Source: an uncultured Pseudomonadales bacterium
GTDB lineage: Bacteria; Pseudomonadota; Gammaproteobacteria; Pseudomonadales; Azotimanducaceae
Direction of reading: 5' to 3'
DNA length: 64,000 nucleotides
Assembly: GCA_958296165.1 (NCBI GenBank)
Contig: OY282447.1
Coordinates: 1,984,001-2,048,000, forward strand
Shown: one piece after another, positions 44,888 through 55,600 of the stretch
How the letters are laid out: each line of letters opens with the position of its first letter
Numbering within the stretch: position 1 is the stretch's first letter
Position numbers and translations under genes: made by a program
The notes under the pieces: generated by a model
Databases searched by the model: none
What the model was told of the DNA's origin: nothing
Seen by the model: only the letters and a program-made list of their open reading frames with translations

Positions 44888-46117
44888 CTATTCGTAGCGC
44901 AGCGCTTCGATAGGGTGCAGGTTGGCCGCTTGGGATGCCGGCAATATGCCGAATGCCACGCCAACCAAGCCGGAAAAGCCGAGCGAGAGCGCCACCGCCC
45001 AGAGCGGCACGGCGGCCGGCGGCAGGCTCGGCACCAGCGCCGTGACTGCGGCCGCCAAGCCGAAGCCCACCGCCAGCCCCACTGCGCCGCCGAGCACGGC
45101 AAGCGCGAGCGCTTCGATGAGAAACTGCATGAGGATCTGGCGGCGCGTGGCACCAAGCGCCTTGAGGATGCCGATCTCCCGAGTGCGCTCGACCACCGAC
45201 ACCAGCATGATGTTCATGATGCCGATGCCGCCCACCACGAGCGAGATGCCGACGATGCTTGCTACCACCGCGGTCAGCGCCGTGCCGATCTGGCCGAACG
45301 CCGCACTGATCTGCTCCGGCGACTGGATATCGAAATCATCCGGCTCGCCGGGCTGTAGACCGTGCCCGTGGCGCAGCAGCTGCGTGATGCGGGCCTTGAC
45401 GGCCGTGCGGTCGGCACCCTCGGCGATGGCCACTTGGATGGCGATGTCCGTGTCTGCCAGCGGGTCGTTCATGCTGCGCAAAGTGCTGTAGGGAAGCAGC
45501 GCGTAGTCGTCTTGGCTGATGCCGAACAATTCACCGCGGCTCTCCATGATGCGTACCACTTTCAGCCATTCGCCTCCCATCTCGACGTATGCGCCGATGG
45601 GATCCTCAAGGCCAAGGTTCTCGCGCGTCTTCTCGCCCAGCACGCAGACGCGACGGCGGCGCTGGTCGTCGGTCGGCGATAGAAAACGACCGCTCTGCAC
45701 GTAGGCGTTGTAGACCTGCTGGTAGGTGTGCGTGGTGCCCTGGATCGCCGCGAACGCCACTTGCGTGCCGTGGCGCATCTCGGCCATAGCCTGCAGCGGC
45801 AACGACAGCAAAGGCGTGATGGACGCGATGCCGTCCACGCGCTCCGCGATGCGGTCCAAATCGTCCGGCGTCAACCGTGCCACCTTGCCCTTCAACCTAT
45901 CCTCAACAGGCGTGAAGGCGGCAATGGACAGGCTGTTGCCTCCCAAGCCCTCGAACTGGGCAGCGATGGAGGCCTGCATGCCCTGCATCAGCCCGATCAC
46001 GGCCACCACCGACGCTACGCCAATGGCGATGCCCAAGGTGGTGAGGAAGCTACGCAAGGCGTGCGCGACGATCGATTCCCAGGCCGAGCGCGCGCCCTCT
46101 ACAGTGGCGAACATCAT
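44888..46117 (-). CDS. MacB-like ABC transporter permease
   Basis: A 409-residue inner-membrane permease: N-terminal helix after SIVAHALRSFLTTLGIAIGVASVVAVIG, a MacB periplasmic core domain (about 55-270; IPGVDGIASITP-type ERVDGIASITPLLS), then three helices with GGIGIMNIMLVSVVERTREIGILKALGATRRQILMQFL and the tail ANLHPIEALRYE. The ATG at 46117 overlaps the ATPase stop. No MacA-type adaptor or TolC is adjacent, so the substrate (peptide, siderophore or lipoprotein) is unknown. Confidence 0.9.
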   Translation of the reverse strand: MMFATVEGARSAWESIVAHALRSFLTTLGIAIGVASVVAVIGLMQGMQASIAAQFEGLGGNSLSIAAFTPVEDRLKGKVARLTPDDLDRIAERVDGIASITPLLSLPLQAMAEMRHGTQVAFAAIQGTTHTYQQVYNAYVQSGRFLSPTDDQRRRRVCVLGEKTRENLGLEDPIGAYVEMGGEWLKVVRIMESRGELFGISQDDYALLPYSTLRSMNDPLADTDIAIQVAIAEGADRTAVKARITQLLRHGHGLQPGEPDDFDIQSPEQISAAFGQIGTALTAVVASIVGISLVVGGIGIMNIMLVSVVERTREIGILKALGATRRQILMQFLIEALALAVLGGAVGLAVGFGLAAAVTALVPSLPPAAVPLWAVALSLGFSGLVGVAFGILPASQAANLHPIEALRYE

Positions 46118-46791
46118 CCGCTCCCGGATCGTGCGCGACCGTCGACCAGTTCGATGACGCGCTGGCAATGGGCCGCGATTTCCGCCTCGTGAGTGACGAC
46201 GATCACGGTGTGGCCTTGCGCGTGCAGTGCGTCGAACAACGCCATGACTTGCTCCGTGGCAAGCGCATCGAGATTGCCTGTGGGTTCGTCGGCGAGCAGG
46301 ATCGACGGCGAGGCGACCAACGCTCGGGCGATGGCGACGCGCTGCCGCTGGCCGCCGGAGAGCTGATTGGGGCGATGTTCGGCGCGATCGCTCAAGCCCA
46401 CTTGCGCCAGCGCCGCCAACGCCATGCGTCGCCGCGCCCCGAAGCCGACGCCGCGATAGATCAGCGGCTGCATCACGTTGCGCAGCGCGTCCGCACGCGC
46501 CAGCAGGTTGAAGCTCTGGAACACGAAGCCCACCTCGCGGTTGCGGATGCTGGCTAGTTCGATTTCGCCGAGCTGTTCCACGTCCTGGCCATTGAGCCGG
46601 TAGTTGCCGGCGCTTGGCGTGTCCAGACAGCCGATGATGTGCATCAACGTAGACTTGCCCGAGCCGGAGGAGCCGACGATGGCCACGTATTCGTTGCTCT
46701 CAATGGCGAGGTCGACCTGCCGCAGCGCATCCACACGCTGCCCGCCCATCGCGTAGGATTTACGAATGCCGTTCATCTCGATGAGTGCCAT
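46114..46791 (-). CDS. MacB/LolD-type ABC transporter ATPase
   Basis: A 225-residue ATPase: A-loop [15 protein letters not shown], Walker [11 protein letters not shown]-loop [17 protein letters not shown], signature [15 protein letters not shown], Walker [14 protein letters not shown]-loop VVTHEAEIA. Separate ATPase and permease genes overlapping by ATGA distinguish it from the fused MacB of E. coli. It diverges from, and its start overlaps the extreme upstream frame of, the repeat-protein gene. Confidence 0.93.
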   Translation of the reverse strand: MALIEMNGIRKSYAMGGQRVDALRQVDLAIESNEYVAIVGSSGSGKSTLMHIIGCLDTPSAGNYRLNGQDVEQLGEIELASIRNREVGFVFQSFNLLARADALRNVMQPLIYRGVGFGARRRMALAALAQVGLSDRAEHRPNQLSGGQRQRVAIARALVASPSILLADEPTGNLDALATEQVMALFDALHAQGHTVIVVTHEAEIAAHCQRVIELVDGRARSGSG

Positions 46792-46873
46792 GGCACGGCA
46801 ATCTAGCCGGCTTCGAGACGACGTTGGTACAGAGAACGCCCAGCCGAGAGGGCGGAAATCGCCACCTCGTCAC

Positions 46874-48784
46874 GTGCGAGATCACCATGGCCGCACCGCG
46901 ACGCTCGGCCGCACCAGCCGCACCGGCCGCGTACGATGCGGTCTTCGCCGGCCCTTGGCTTTCGGCTTGGCGGTCGCGTTCGGCGGGCAAGCCGTGCTGG
47001 CCGCACCTCCGATGCCAGTGGAGCTCGCCGAAGCGCTGATCGAGCAGCACTCGCTGCAGATCGACATGACCACCCTTGGGGACACGCTGCGTCTACGCTT
47101 GGCGCACCAGCCCGGGCGCGGAAGGACGACGCGCTTGTTCGACGCCGCCATGCGCGAACCCCTGCGCTTCACGGTACCGCTGGCGGCCTTCAACGCCCGC
47201 CTCGCGCCTGCGCGGCTCGATGCGGGCTACCCGCTCGGCCTGCTCGACGAGTGGCGGCGCCAATACGACGTCAATGGCGTCTGCGAACCGCCTCGATTGA
47301 AGCTCGCAGCGAGCATCGGCGAGGCTGTCGACCAGATTCGCAGCCTCGCCGAGCACGCCGCCCGCTTGCATCGGCGCGCCCTGCCAGAGCGCGATCGGCG
47401 GCAGCTTGCGCGTCACTACGCCGCGTTCAGCCAGCTGAGACGCGACGCCGTTGCCGCCGCTCTGCGCCGTAGCGAGCGACGACTGGTGCGCCGCTTCCTC
47501 GACCGACTGCACAGCGCCGACATGGCCGCGGTGCTGTGCGCGGCGCAGAGCTGGATGCAGCTTTTGGACGGATTGTGGCTGCAACGGCTGCGCACGCTCA
47601 TGGCGGCACACCCGCAATCCGGCGACGAGCTGATCCTGCGCCAACCCACGCCGCTCGGCGAGATCGTCTTGGCCGGGCGTGGCAACGCGCGCTTGCGCGT
47701 CGACAACCTACTGTTTCTGGCCGACTTGGGCGGCGACGACATCTACGGCATCGAAGGCAACGGCTTCGCTGCCGAACCGCAATTCATCGTCGATTTCAGC
47801 GGTAACGACCGTTACGAATCGAGCCGGCCCGGTGGCTACGCGGCTGGCCTCGGCAGCGTCGCAATCCTCGTCGACCGAGCCGGCGACGACATCTACGGCG
47901 CGTCGATGCACAGCCAGGGCGCAGCAGTGCTTGGCGTTGGCATGTTGCTCGACCTCGCTGGCAACGATCGGTATCGAGCAAACAGCCATGCGCAGGGCGC
48001 AGCTCTTTACGGCGTAGGCGTGCTGATCGACGCTGCCGGCGACGATCAATATGCCGTTCAAGCCTTGGGCCAAGGCGTAGGCCTGCCGAACGGCCTGGGC
48101 GTGCTCCGGGATTTGGCCGGCGACGACGTGTATGTGGCCACCGGCGGTGCGCCCACGAACTATGGCACGCCCGGCCTCACCGACGCTTGGGCGCAGGGCG
48201 TGGCACGGGGCGTGCGTGGCCTGGCCTCGGCCGGCATCGGCCTCTTGGCGGACCACGGCGGCAACGACAGCTACGACGCCGGCAGCTTCGCGCAAGGCGG
48301 TGCCTACTATCGCGGCGTTGGCCAGCTATTGGACCTGGGCGCCGGCGACGACACGCTGCTAGGCAGCCGCTACAACGCCGGTTGGGGAGCGCATGGCGGT
48401 GTGGGCCAGTTCTTCAACGCCGCCGGCGACGATCGCTACGACAGCCGCCACGCCGTCGCCGCCGGCCTGGCTTGGGACTACAGCTTGGCGCAGTTCCACG
48501 ACGCGCTCGGCGACGACTTCTATCGCCTTAGCGGTTTCAGTTTCGGCGCCGCCGCACACGGTGCCGTAGGCTGGTTCGTGGACGCTGGCGGCAACGACGT
48601 CTACGTCAACGCGCAAACGGTGGCCGATGCGGGTACGAACGGGCCGAATTTCGCGCTGTTTCTAGATGTCGGGGCGAACGAGACGCCGCCCGCCGAATCG
48701 TGCCAGCGCCGCAACCGACATGGATTCGTCATCTGGACGACTAGCGTGACGCCGGTGTGCGCCCAACTTGAAGGCGAGCGTTGA
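46874..48784 (+). CDS. Exported repeat protein with about ten G-D-D-x-Y units
   Basis: A 636-residue protein; family not recognised by name. A hydrophobic stretch at about 27-43 (LAFGLAVAFGGQAVLA) ends in a signal-peptidase-like site before APPMPVE. Residues 45-270 are helical and Arg/Leu-rich. From about 275 to 615 it has tandem units of 26-30 residues with the consensus G-x-G-x-L-x-D-x-A-G-D-D-x-Y-x-x-x-x-x-x-Q-G-A, for example GVGVLIDAAGDDQYAVQALG. The Gly-Asp pairs recall calcium-binding beta-roll or solenoid repeats without matching the RTX nonapeptide. The GTG at 46874 is a tentative start, with a longer frame to 46766. It probably folds in the periplasm or at the surface. Confidence 0.65.
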   Translation: MRDHHGRTATLGRTSRTGRVRCGLRRPLAFGLAVAFGGQAVLAAPPMPVELAEALIEQHSLQIDMTTLGDTLRLRLAHQPGRGRTTRLFDAAMREPLRFTVPLAAFNARLAPARLDAGYPLGLLDEWRRQYDVNGVCEPPRLKLAASIGEAVDQIRSLAEHAARLHRRALPERDRRQLARHYAAFSQLRRDAVAAALRRSERRLVRRFLDRLHSADMAAVLCAAQSWMQLLDGLWLQRLRTLMAAHPQSGDELILRQPTPLGEIVLAGRGNARLRVDNLLFLADLGGDDIYGIEGNGFAAEPQFIVDFSGNDRYESSRPGGYAAGLGSVAILVDRAGDDIYGASMHSQGAAVLGVGMLLDLAGNDRYRANSHAQGAALYGVGVLIDAAGDDQYAVQALGQGVGLPNGLGVLRDLAGDDVYVATGGAPTNYGTPGLTDAWAQGVARGVRGLASAGIGLLADHGGNDSYDAGSFAQGGAYYRGVGQLLDLGAGDDTLLGSRYNAGWGAHGGVGQFFNAAGDDRYDSRHAVAAGLAWDYSLAQFHDALGDDFYRLSGFSFGAAAHGAVGWFVDAGGNDVYVNAQTVADAGTNGPNFALFLDVGANETPPAESCQRRNRHGFVIWTTSVTPVCAQLEGER

Positions 48785-48914
48785 ATCGCGCATATCTGGT
48801 GCTCCAACGGCAGCATGATTCCATGTTAGTGGGACGCGGTTTTCGGTCGTGCAACGTGACGCGCTACGCTGGTCCGAATGTTCCCGCTGAACGTCAGCCA
48901 CCGTTCCCTTGTAG

Positions 48915-49387
48915 TCAGTGGGTTGAGCGTTGTCCTTCGGGTGGAACTCTAAGCGGGCCCATACAGTCGGCGCACTTGCGGATGGCGAACGACGGGTAGA
49001 AGGTGTCGAGCTCCAACAGCGCTCGGTCCTCCGAGACAAGGTAATCGGCGTTGCCGTCCAATGCACACAGCACAAAAATCTCGTCGTCTGGGTCGGTCGG
49101 CGGAAATGGCGCAGCGTTGTGGTGGTATCGATCTTGGCAAAGGCGCCGGCGATGTAGGTTACGAGCCTCCGTACGCGATCACGAGAGTGTCCCTTGTAGA
49201 TGAGCTTTTCGATGTATTCCTCCAACATCGCCACACAGTAGAGTCCGCTGTGTTGCTCGGCAACATGAGCCAAAAGGCGGCGGTGCAGGTTCCAGTTGGC
49301 GCTAGACAAGTCGCCAACTAGCCATCGAGTACCCGCACCAACGATCTGGTTCGTGTCGAGAACCACGCGCTGGCGACGGTCGCTCAC
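48915..49387 (-). pseudogene. PIN-domain gene with one frameshift
   Basis: The first frame starts GTG at 49387 (SDRRQRVVLDTNQIVGAGTR), with the first PIN aspartate in VVLDTN, and continues MLEEYIEKLIYKGHSRDRV and FAKIDTTTT. Near 49115 the coding switches frame to PFPPTDPDDEIFVLCALDGN and YLVSEDRALLEL, the conserved PIN D-x-D-D strand and S-x-D site, ending at 48915. The 473-base span is not a multiple of three. The start overlaps the Res stop (TAGTG), so it belongs to the same operon. PIN ribonucleases are often toxins; no antitoxin gene is adjacent. A sequencing error is possible. Confidence 0.75.
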
Positions 49388-52300
49388 TACGCGTCGTTCG
49401 GCAGGTCGAGCAAGTCGCGCATGCCCTTGGCGAAGTCCTGCTGCGTCCAGCCGAGCGCACGCAGTCGTTGCGCTTCCTCCTGCGAGTCGACAAGAATACG
49501 TTCCACGAGTGGACGCATTTGCTCTCTGTGTTCGGCGGCTGTCTCTGCCAACGCTTCGTATAGCCGCTGAGGATTCCAACACACTAAAAAACTCCACTGG
49601 CCCAGCTTGCTCCAGTGGTTCACTGCTTGAACCCAGCGTTTCGCTGCTTCGTGCTTGGCCGCCGTTTCTGGATGCGACTGCCCCTTGATTTCTACGACCA
49701 CCTTGAGACCTGTAGCCAGTTCGACGATGAAATCCGGCTCGTAGCCATGCGAGGTGCCAAGGGACTCGTAAGGAATGTTGAACTCCAGTCGTTCGTTGCG
49801 TGCGTAGCAGCGCACCAGGCCACTCGCCACGAGCCTTTCCAGCTGGAACATGGCCGCTTGTTCCCAGCTATTCGTGTCGCAGGCGACGTAGTTGAGATGG
49901 CTAGCGGTGGTCGCTCGAACCGGCTTCACCGTCTTGAAGTGGACGTTCCCCGTGCTGCCGATTGGACGGTAGGGATTTAGCCGCGGCAGCAATGCCGAGC
50001 GGCCTGCTTTCGCGGCGGGAACGATGGCCACCGCCAGCAGTCCGACGATCCGCTCGGCGTATGTTCGGAGGCCCACGTCGCACGGATGCATGCCGTTTAG
50101 ATCAACGCGCGTTGCCATGTAATCCCGGACGATTTGCAGCACCTCAGGGAATAGGGCGCGTCGGCTCTGGCATTGCGGCGATTCCGCGCCCGGTTGGCCG
50201 GTCTCCGTGAGTTCCTGAACGACGCGCCCAGCGATCATGAACTCGATGGTTTGCGGGTGCATCGACTGGTGGTACTCGCTGCGATTCACCTCCACGAGCT
50301 CGAATCCGCCATGGGTGCTTACATGGCCTTGCTGGTAGGCCACCTGCGGTCGAATGAACGTCGCTGTGGGCGTATCGGTCGGGTCGAGTGCCGTTCGCTC
50401 CATATTTGCCACGTCACAGGAAACGTGGTTCTCCGCCAGCGAAACAACGTAGCCCTCGACAACGGGAAAGCGCATCTCGAAGTGCTTGCGCTCATCAAGC
50501 GCCATCACTTCATGCTTGGGACGATCGTAGTTGCTTGTGCTTTCGCCGCTGGTACGACCCTTGAATGGGATGAGCGAAAAAGGCACGCCGAACACGTCCA
50601 CGTATTCGGCCGTAAGAAATCCGGTTTCCGGATCCGGCGTATAGTCCATGCGCCGCAAGCCACGCCCCACCACTTGTTCGCACAGCAGTTGGCTGCGGAA
50701 GGCACGCAAGCCCAGAATCTGCGTGACGTTGTTGGCGTCCCAGCCTTCGCTCAGCATGTTGACACTTACTACACAGCGGATGCGTTCGCCCGCTTCGCCC
50801 GCTACGCCAATGGTGGAAACCACGCGGCGAAGTTCCTCGGCAGCCTCTTTTTGCGTGCTGGTTGGATCCTCGCTCTCCGCTGCGGCCAGCAGCTTGGAAT
50901 CGATGCGCAGCGTCACTTCGCTGCCGCTGTGGTTCCAAAGGTCGGCAAAGCCGTCCAACCCGCTCGAGAAGCGTTTGCGCTTTCTTCTCTTTCGGCCGCT
51001 GGCCTTTCGTTCGTTGGCTGCAACCTCGCCTGCATCGGCATCGGTGGCGCCTGCAATCTCCTCGCCGGAGATCATCCTGTGGAAGTGTTCTGCCATGTCG
51101 GTGTTGTCGCACACCAGAATCATCACCGGCGGCGATCGTTCCTGGCCCGGTGTTGCGGCCTGCATCTGTTCGAACCGCTCTTTCCACTCGCCGGCCAGTG
51201 TCAGCAGTGCCGACTCCGCTTCTCGGTACATGGCTTCCGGCTTCGGCTTGCCGCCCGGCAGCCGATCGCCCGTTTGCAGGTTCGACATCATGTGATCCCA
51301 CAATCTGAAGTACACGGGGTCCGGCCGCCCGCTGTTGTCGATGGCCGGCAGCCGCGGAATCTTGGTGATGCCGGACTCGATGGCGTCTACTAGGCTGAAG
51401 TCGCTGACGATCCAGGGAAACGGCGAGCCCTCGGGATAGCCGCTACCGTGCAGGTAGAAGGGCGTTGCCGACAGGTCCACGCAGATGGCGATGCCGCACG
51501 CCGCATTGATCTTGTCGAGCCCCTCTATCCAAACGGTTGCCGTCTGGCGCTCTGTCTTCTCTTCTGCGGAAAGCCGGCTGCCGTCTTCGCGGGGCCGATA
51601 GGCGTGATGGCCCTCGTCGTTCAACACCATCAAGGGCTCGTCTTCGTAGAGATCGGCTAGTCGTTTGCGTGCGAATGCCTCTTCGCTCTCTTCGCCCAGC
51701 CTGCCGACGGCAACTGCGCCTACCGTCACCATTTCCGGCTCTGGGTTGAACCTATGCCAATTTGTTACCAGCACCTTGCCCTTGCCGAGTTCCGGCCGCA
51801 ACGACGACGGCACGACGTCGAACTTACCGTAGTAGTTTTCCAGATCGTCTGGCCGCAATACCTTCAAGCGTTCCTTGATGGTCAAGTTGGGGCAAACCAC
51901 GAGCACGCGGCGTGGAAAGCGTGGATCCCCAGGCGTTGCCCCGCGATTGCAGAATGCCCAAGCGATGAGCATAGCCATCACTACGGTCTTGCCGGCGCCG
52001 GTGGCCATCTTGCAGGCGTAGCGCGGAATCGGGAGCCGACTGTCGACGGGGAAGTCTGCCAGTCTTGGGTGTTGAGCCACCTTCGCCACCCACTCGTCGG
52101 GGCGAGGATTCTCTCCCCGGCGCAACGCTTGAAAATCCTCCGTTGTAAGCGTTCTCCGGGCGCGGGTTCGATGCCCCGCGGCGAGTACCTCTTCAATGTA
52201 GATGATCGTCTCCACCGCCTCCAGTTGACAGAAGAACAACCGCCGAGACCGATCGTCGCGCCACCAGTGGCGCAGCAACAGCTTTGTGGTCTGCGACGCA

Positions 52301-52569
52301 TTGCGCCAGCCGCTTTCGCGCCAGTTCTTCACGTCCCGCCGCAGCGCGTTCACCAGCGGAAGATCGTCGCGTTCTTCTTCGGTGAGCAATTGCATTTGGC
52401 GGCTCCCCGTACGCTCCGTCTTGTACCAGTAGCCCGCCTCCCGCCGGGCTTCAACTTTCTGCGGCAAGCCAGTCTTGGTGTCGTAGAGCCAGTGCTGATC
52501 CGGCTCCTTGTACGGCGAGCACAAGATCGGGTTATCCACGGGCCGAATTGGGACGGGTGCTTCGGACAT
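49387..52569 (-). CDS. Restriction helicase-nuclease (Res), type III-like
   Basis: A 1060-residue superfamily 2 helicase with a nuclease domain. Walker A is CKMATGAGKT at about 187-195, motif II is LNDEGHHAY at about 316-324, motif III is VDLSATPFYLHGSG, and motif VI is QVVGRGLRRM. The C-terminal part carries EPDFIVELATGLKVVVEIKGQ at about 944-964, a PD-(D/E)XK site for DNA cleavage. Length and layout fit Res subunits of type III systems and the related large restriction endonucleases paired with beta-class methylases. The start ATG is 53 bases from the Mod stop, and the two are probably transcribed together from the Mod promoter. Confidence 0.9.
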   Translation of the reverse strand: MSEAPVPIRPVDNPILCSPYKEPDQHWLYDTKTGLPQKVEARREAGYWYKTERTGSRQMQLLTEEERDDLPLVNALRRDVKNWRESGWRNASQTTKLLLRHWWRDDRSRRLFFCQLEAVETIIYIEEVLAAGHRTRARRTLTTEDFQALRRGENPRPDEWVAKVAQHPRLADFPVDSRLPIPRYACKMATGAGKTVVMAMLIAWAFCNRGATPGDPRFPRRVLVVCPNLTIKERLKVLRPDDLENYYGKFDVVPSSLRPELGKGKVLVTNWHRFNPEPEMVTVGAVAVGRLGEESEEAFARKRLADLYEDEPLMVLNDEGHHAYRPREDGSRLSAEEKTERQTATVWIEGLDKINAACGIAICVDLSATPFYLHGSGYPEGSPFPWIVSDFSLVDAIESGITKIPRLPAIDNSGRPDPVYFRLWDHMMSNLQTGDRLPGGKPKPEAMYREAESALLTLAGEWKERFEQMQAATPGQERSPPVMILVCDNTDMAEHFHRMISGEEIAGATDADAGEVAANERKASGRKRRKRKRFSSGLDGFADLWNHSGSEVTLRIDSKLLAAAESEDPTSTQKEAAEELRRVVSTIGVAGEAGERIRCVVSVNMLSEGWDANNVTQILGLRAFRSQLLCEQVVGRGLRRMDYTPDPETGFLTAEYVDVFGVPFSLIPFKGRTSGESTSNYDRPKHEVMALDERKHFEMRFPVVEGYVVSLAENHVSCDVANMERTALDPTDTPTATFIRPQVAYQQGHVSTHGGFELVEVNRSEYHQSMHPQTIEFMIAGRVVQELTETGQPGAESPQCQSRRALFPEVLQIVRDYMATRVDLNGMHPCDVGLRTYAERIVGLLAVAIVPAAKAGRSALLPRLNPYRPIGSTGNVHFKTVKPVRATTASHLNYVACDTNSWEQAAMFQLERLVASGLVRCYARNERLEFNIPYESLGTSHGYEPDFIVELATGLKVVVEIKGQSHPETAAKHEAAKRWVQAVNHWSKLGQWSFLVCWNPQRLYEALAETAAEHREQMRPLVERILVDSQEEAQRLRALGWTQQDFAKGMRDLLDLPNDA

Positions 52570-52622
52570 CGTCTGCTACTGCGATGTTGCCGAGACCGGG
52601 TCGGATGCAGCACGGCGCATGT

Positions 52623-55600
52623 TCACGCGGCGTCTTCCACCCCGCGCACGCGCAGCCCCTCGTTGCCACGCGGATCGATCATCTTCACGGCAACTCGCCA
52701 AGGTTCGCCCTTGCCTAAGCGCGCTGGTCTTGCAAACGACAAGCTGGTCAAGCCGCTCAGCGCGTCGAATGCGCCCGGCTCGACATGGCCGTTGTCACCA
52801 AGGACGCGCGCCAGTTTGTCCCATTTGGACCGATCGGGGAAAAACGCTTGGCAGATGCAGAACGTCCTGCCGTCGTAGTCGGTATCGAGAAACCATGCGG
52901 CGATTTGGCGACTGTCGGTAGGAGACAGCACGCCGGTTACAGGGTTGTAGACATCCATGCCTTCGACTTCCACGATGTACTGGCCATCTGCAGCCCGCCA
53001 CGGCCCCTTGACGCGCGGCGCACTGAACACGGTGAATATCTGGCTGCTCGCCTGCGTTTTGAGAAGATCGTCTCCCATTGCCACATCGGGCCGAATGAGC
53101 GCCATGTGCAGCCGCAGCTTCGGATGGCTTGCCTCTTCAATGGCTTCCTGCGCCACGGCATCGAAACCGAAGGCGGCGAACACCACGTCGTCGTAGCCGG
53201 CGCGGTTGGCATCGCGTATGGCTTCTTCCACTTGCATGGCGGTGAGGTTGCCGACTTCGGGCCCAATCGAAACCGCCACGCGCCGGTTGCCGTTCGCACC
53301 GTTGGCCCATTCGCCTTCGGCATGGACGAGTGATCCGGTAGTGGGCGCGATGCGGGCGAACTTGGCGTTCTTGTTGCCTGGAAACTCGACGCCGGCCACC
53401 TTCAGCAGCCGAATGACCTTGGCAAGGTGCGCCTCCGCATTGACCACAGCGAAGTCGCCAGCATCCGCATCGAACACCTCGAGGTGCTTGGCGGGAGCGC
53501 CGCCAATGGGCGTGTCCGGACCGTCTTCGACAGCGATCACCCCTTCCATCGTGAACGGCCCGGCAACGCGGGCGACGCCGCTAACGACCTCGGGCCGGTC
53601 AACCAGTTCGTCCGACTCGGCATTGGCGGCAATACACTGATCCACCTCTTCCATCTTCCGCTGCCATGCGCTGCGATAGTCCAACAACGCCTTCTGCAAC
53701 GGTTCGGGCCAGTCGGGGTCCGGATCGAACGGTACCTCCCACTCCTGCCACGCGCCCTTTGGTATTCGCTGCCGGTATCTAGCGGCTTGGCTCGCCGTCA
53801 CGCCCTTAAGCGGCCTGTGCGCCGGCGTGCGTCTAATCGGCGTGCCATCGGCATCCGGCAGCAGCCACCTGCGCATGTCGCCATCCGTAATGCTGTTCGC
53901 GCCTTGCTGACGATGCTTGTCGACGAGCTTAGCCACCAAAGAGGACTTCAACGCGCCGCTGACCCGCGTGGCTTCTGCGTTCAACGCATCCAGCTTCTGG
54001 GCCAACATAGGTTCGTGCTTGGCGAAAATCGGATCCAGCGAAGCGTTGTGGGCGATGCTGTTCAAGGTAATCCGTGGCACTTCCTTGCCGCGCAGCGTCA
54101 GCGGCGCATGGCCGCCGTCGTCCGCAATCCACACGCCGTGCGGATTGCGCAGTTTGTCTTCAGGCCGCAGTTCACGTAGTTCGTAGTAGTCGAATTGCGC
54201 AGTCATCAAGCGATGCTTGGCCAGCGACAACGCAACGCGGCTGGTATCGATGACGATCCACCGGCGTGCCCATTGCTCGGCCACATACGCCGTCGTGCCA
54301 CTGCCGCAAGTAGGATCCAGCACCAGATCGCCGGGATCCGTGGTCATCAGCAGGCAACGCTGCACCACCTTCCACGCGGTTTGCACGGCATAGATGGGAC
54401 TCGCTTCGCCTTTGGTATCCGTCCACAGGTTGGAGATGGCCCTGCTGCCGCGATCTTCCCAATAGACGACGCCGCCTATGGAATCACCGCCGCCAGTGAA
54501 CAAGCGCTCGGACTTGGCCAGGCGGTCGAGGCCTGCTGGCACATCGAACCTCCATTGCCCGTTGGCCCCGCACTTCTTCGCACTCCCTTGGAATAAGTAG
54601 TCCGTGCTGCGGGTCTTGTGCGGGTGTTGACTTACTACGGGATAGTCCACTCGCGCCCATCGGTGGCCCGCCGCCAGCAACGACGAAATGTCTTGATTCG
54701 TTAGAGCGGCGGCTCGGCGAAACTCGCCCAAAGGCGAAATGAGCGCCCGGAACTTAGGATCGTCTTCGGGTTCGGGACGTTCTTCGGCCAGCGGGATGAT
54801 TTTCGTTTGCGTGTGGTCTTTCGCATACCACAGCAGGTAGTCGTTGACCGCCGCGGTTGGCGTGGTGGCGCCCTTCTTCTTGAACACGATGGTGACGACG
54901 GCGTTCTCTTCGCCGAACACCTCGTCCATCACGCACCGCACACGGTGCAGATTCTCGTCACTGATCTGCACGAAGATGCTGCCGGTGTCGGCAAGCAACT
55001 CCCGCGCCATCGTTAACCGGTCACGCAAGTAAGCAAGATAGGAGTGAACGCCGCGCACCCAGGTATCGCGATACGCTTCCACCACTTCCGGCTGACGCGC
55101 CAAATCCTGTTCGCGATCCTTCACGTCGCGCTGGCCGAGATCCGGCTGGAAGTTGGAGCGAAACCGTATCCCGTAGGGCGGATCGAGATAGATCATTTGT
55201 ACTTTGCCGGCCAAGTCTTCGCGCCGGGCCAGGCTCGCCATCACTTGCAGTGAGTCGCCGAGGATCATGCGATTGGCCCAATCGACGTCGTGCCTGTAGA
55301 ACTGAACCGCCTTGGCGTAATCCTGCTGCGGATCCGCGAACAGGTCCCGATTCACGTCTTCGTGTGCCAACGCCCGCACGATGGCTTGCGTGGACACCCG
55401 CTCATGCAGGTGCAAGGCCACCGGATCGACCTCGAACCAGGGCTGCTCCCGTTTGCCGCTCCATTCCAGCCAAGGCTGCTGCTGCCGCAGCGCGTCGGCA
55501 AGCGTGGCTGCTTCCTCACGCGTCAGCGCCCGCTGCCGGGCCGCAGCGAGGATCTCTAGCGGCCGATCGGCGGCGTCCGCATCGCTAGCCCAGCGCAGCT

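Noticed and set aside
44888-46791. Naming the ABC pair as MacB/MacA
   Set aside because: No membrane-fusion adaptor or TolC gene is adjacent, and permease and ATPase are separate genes.
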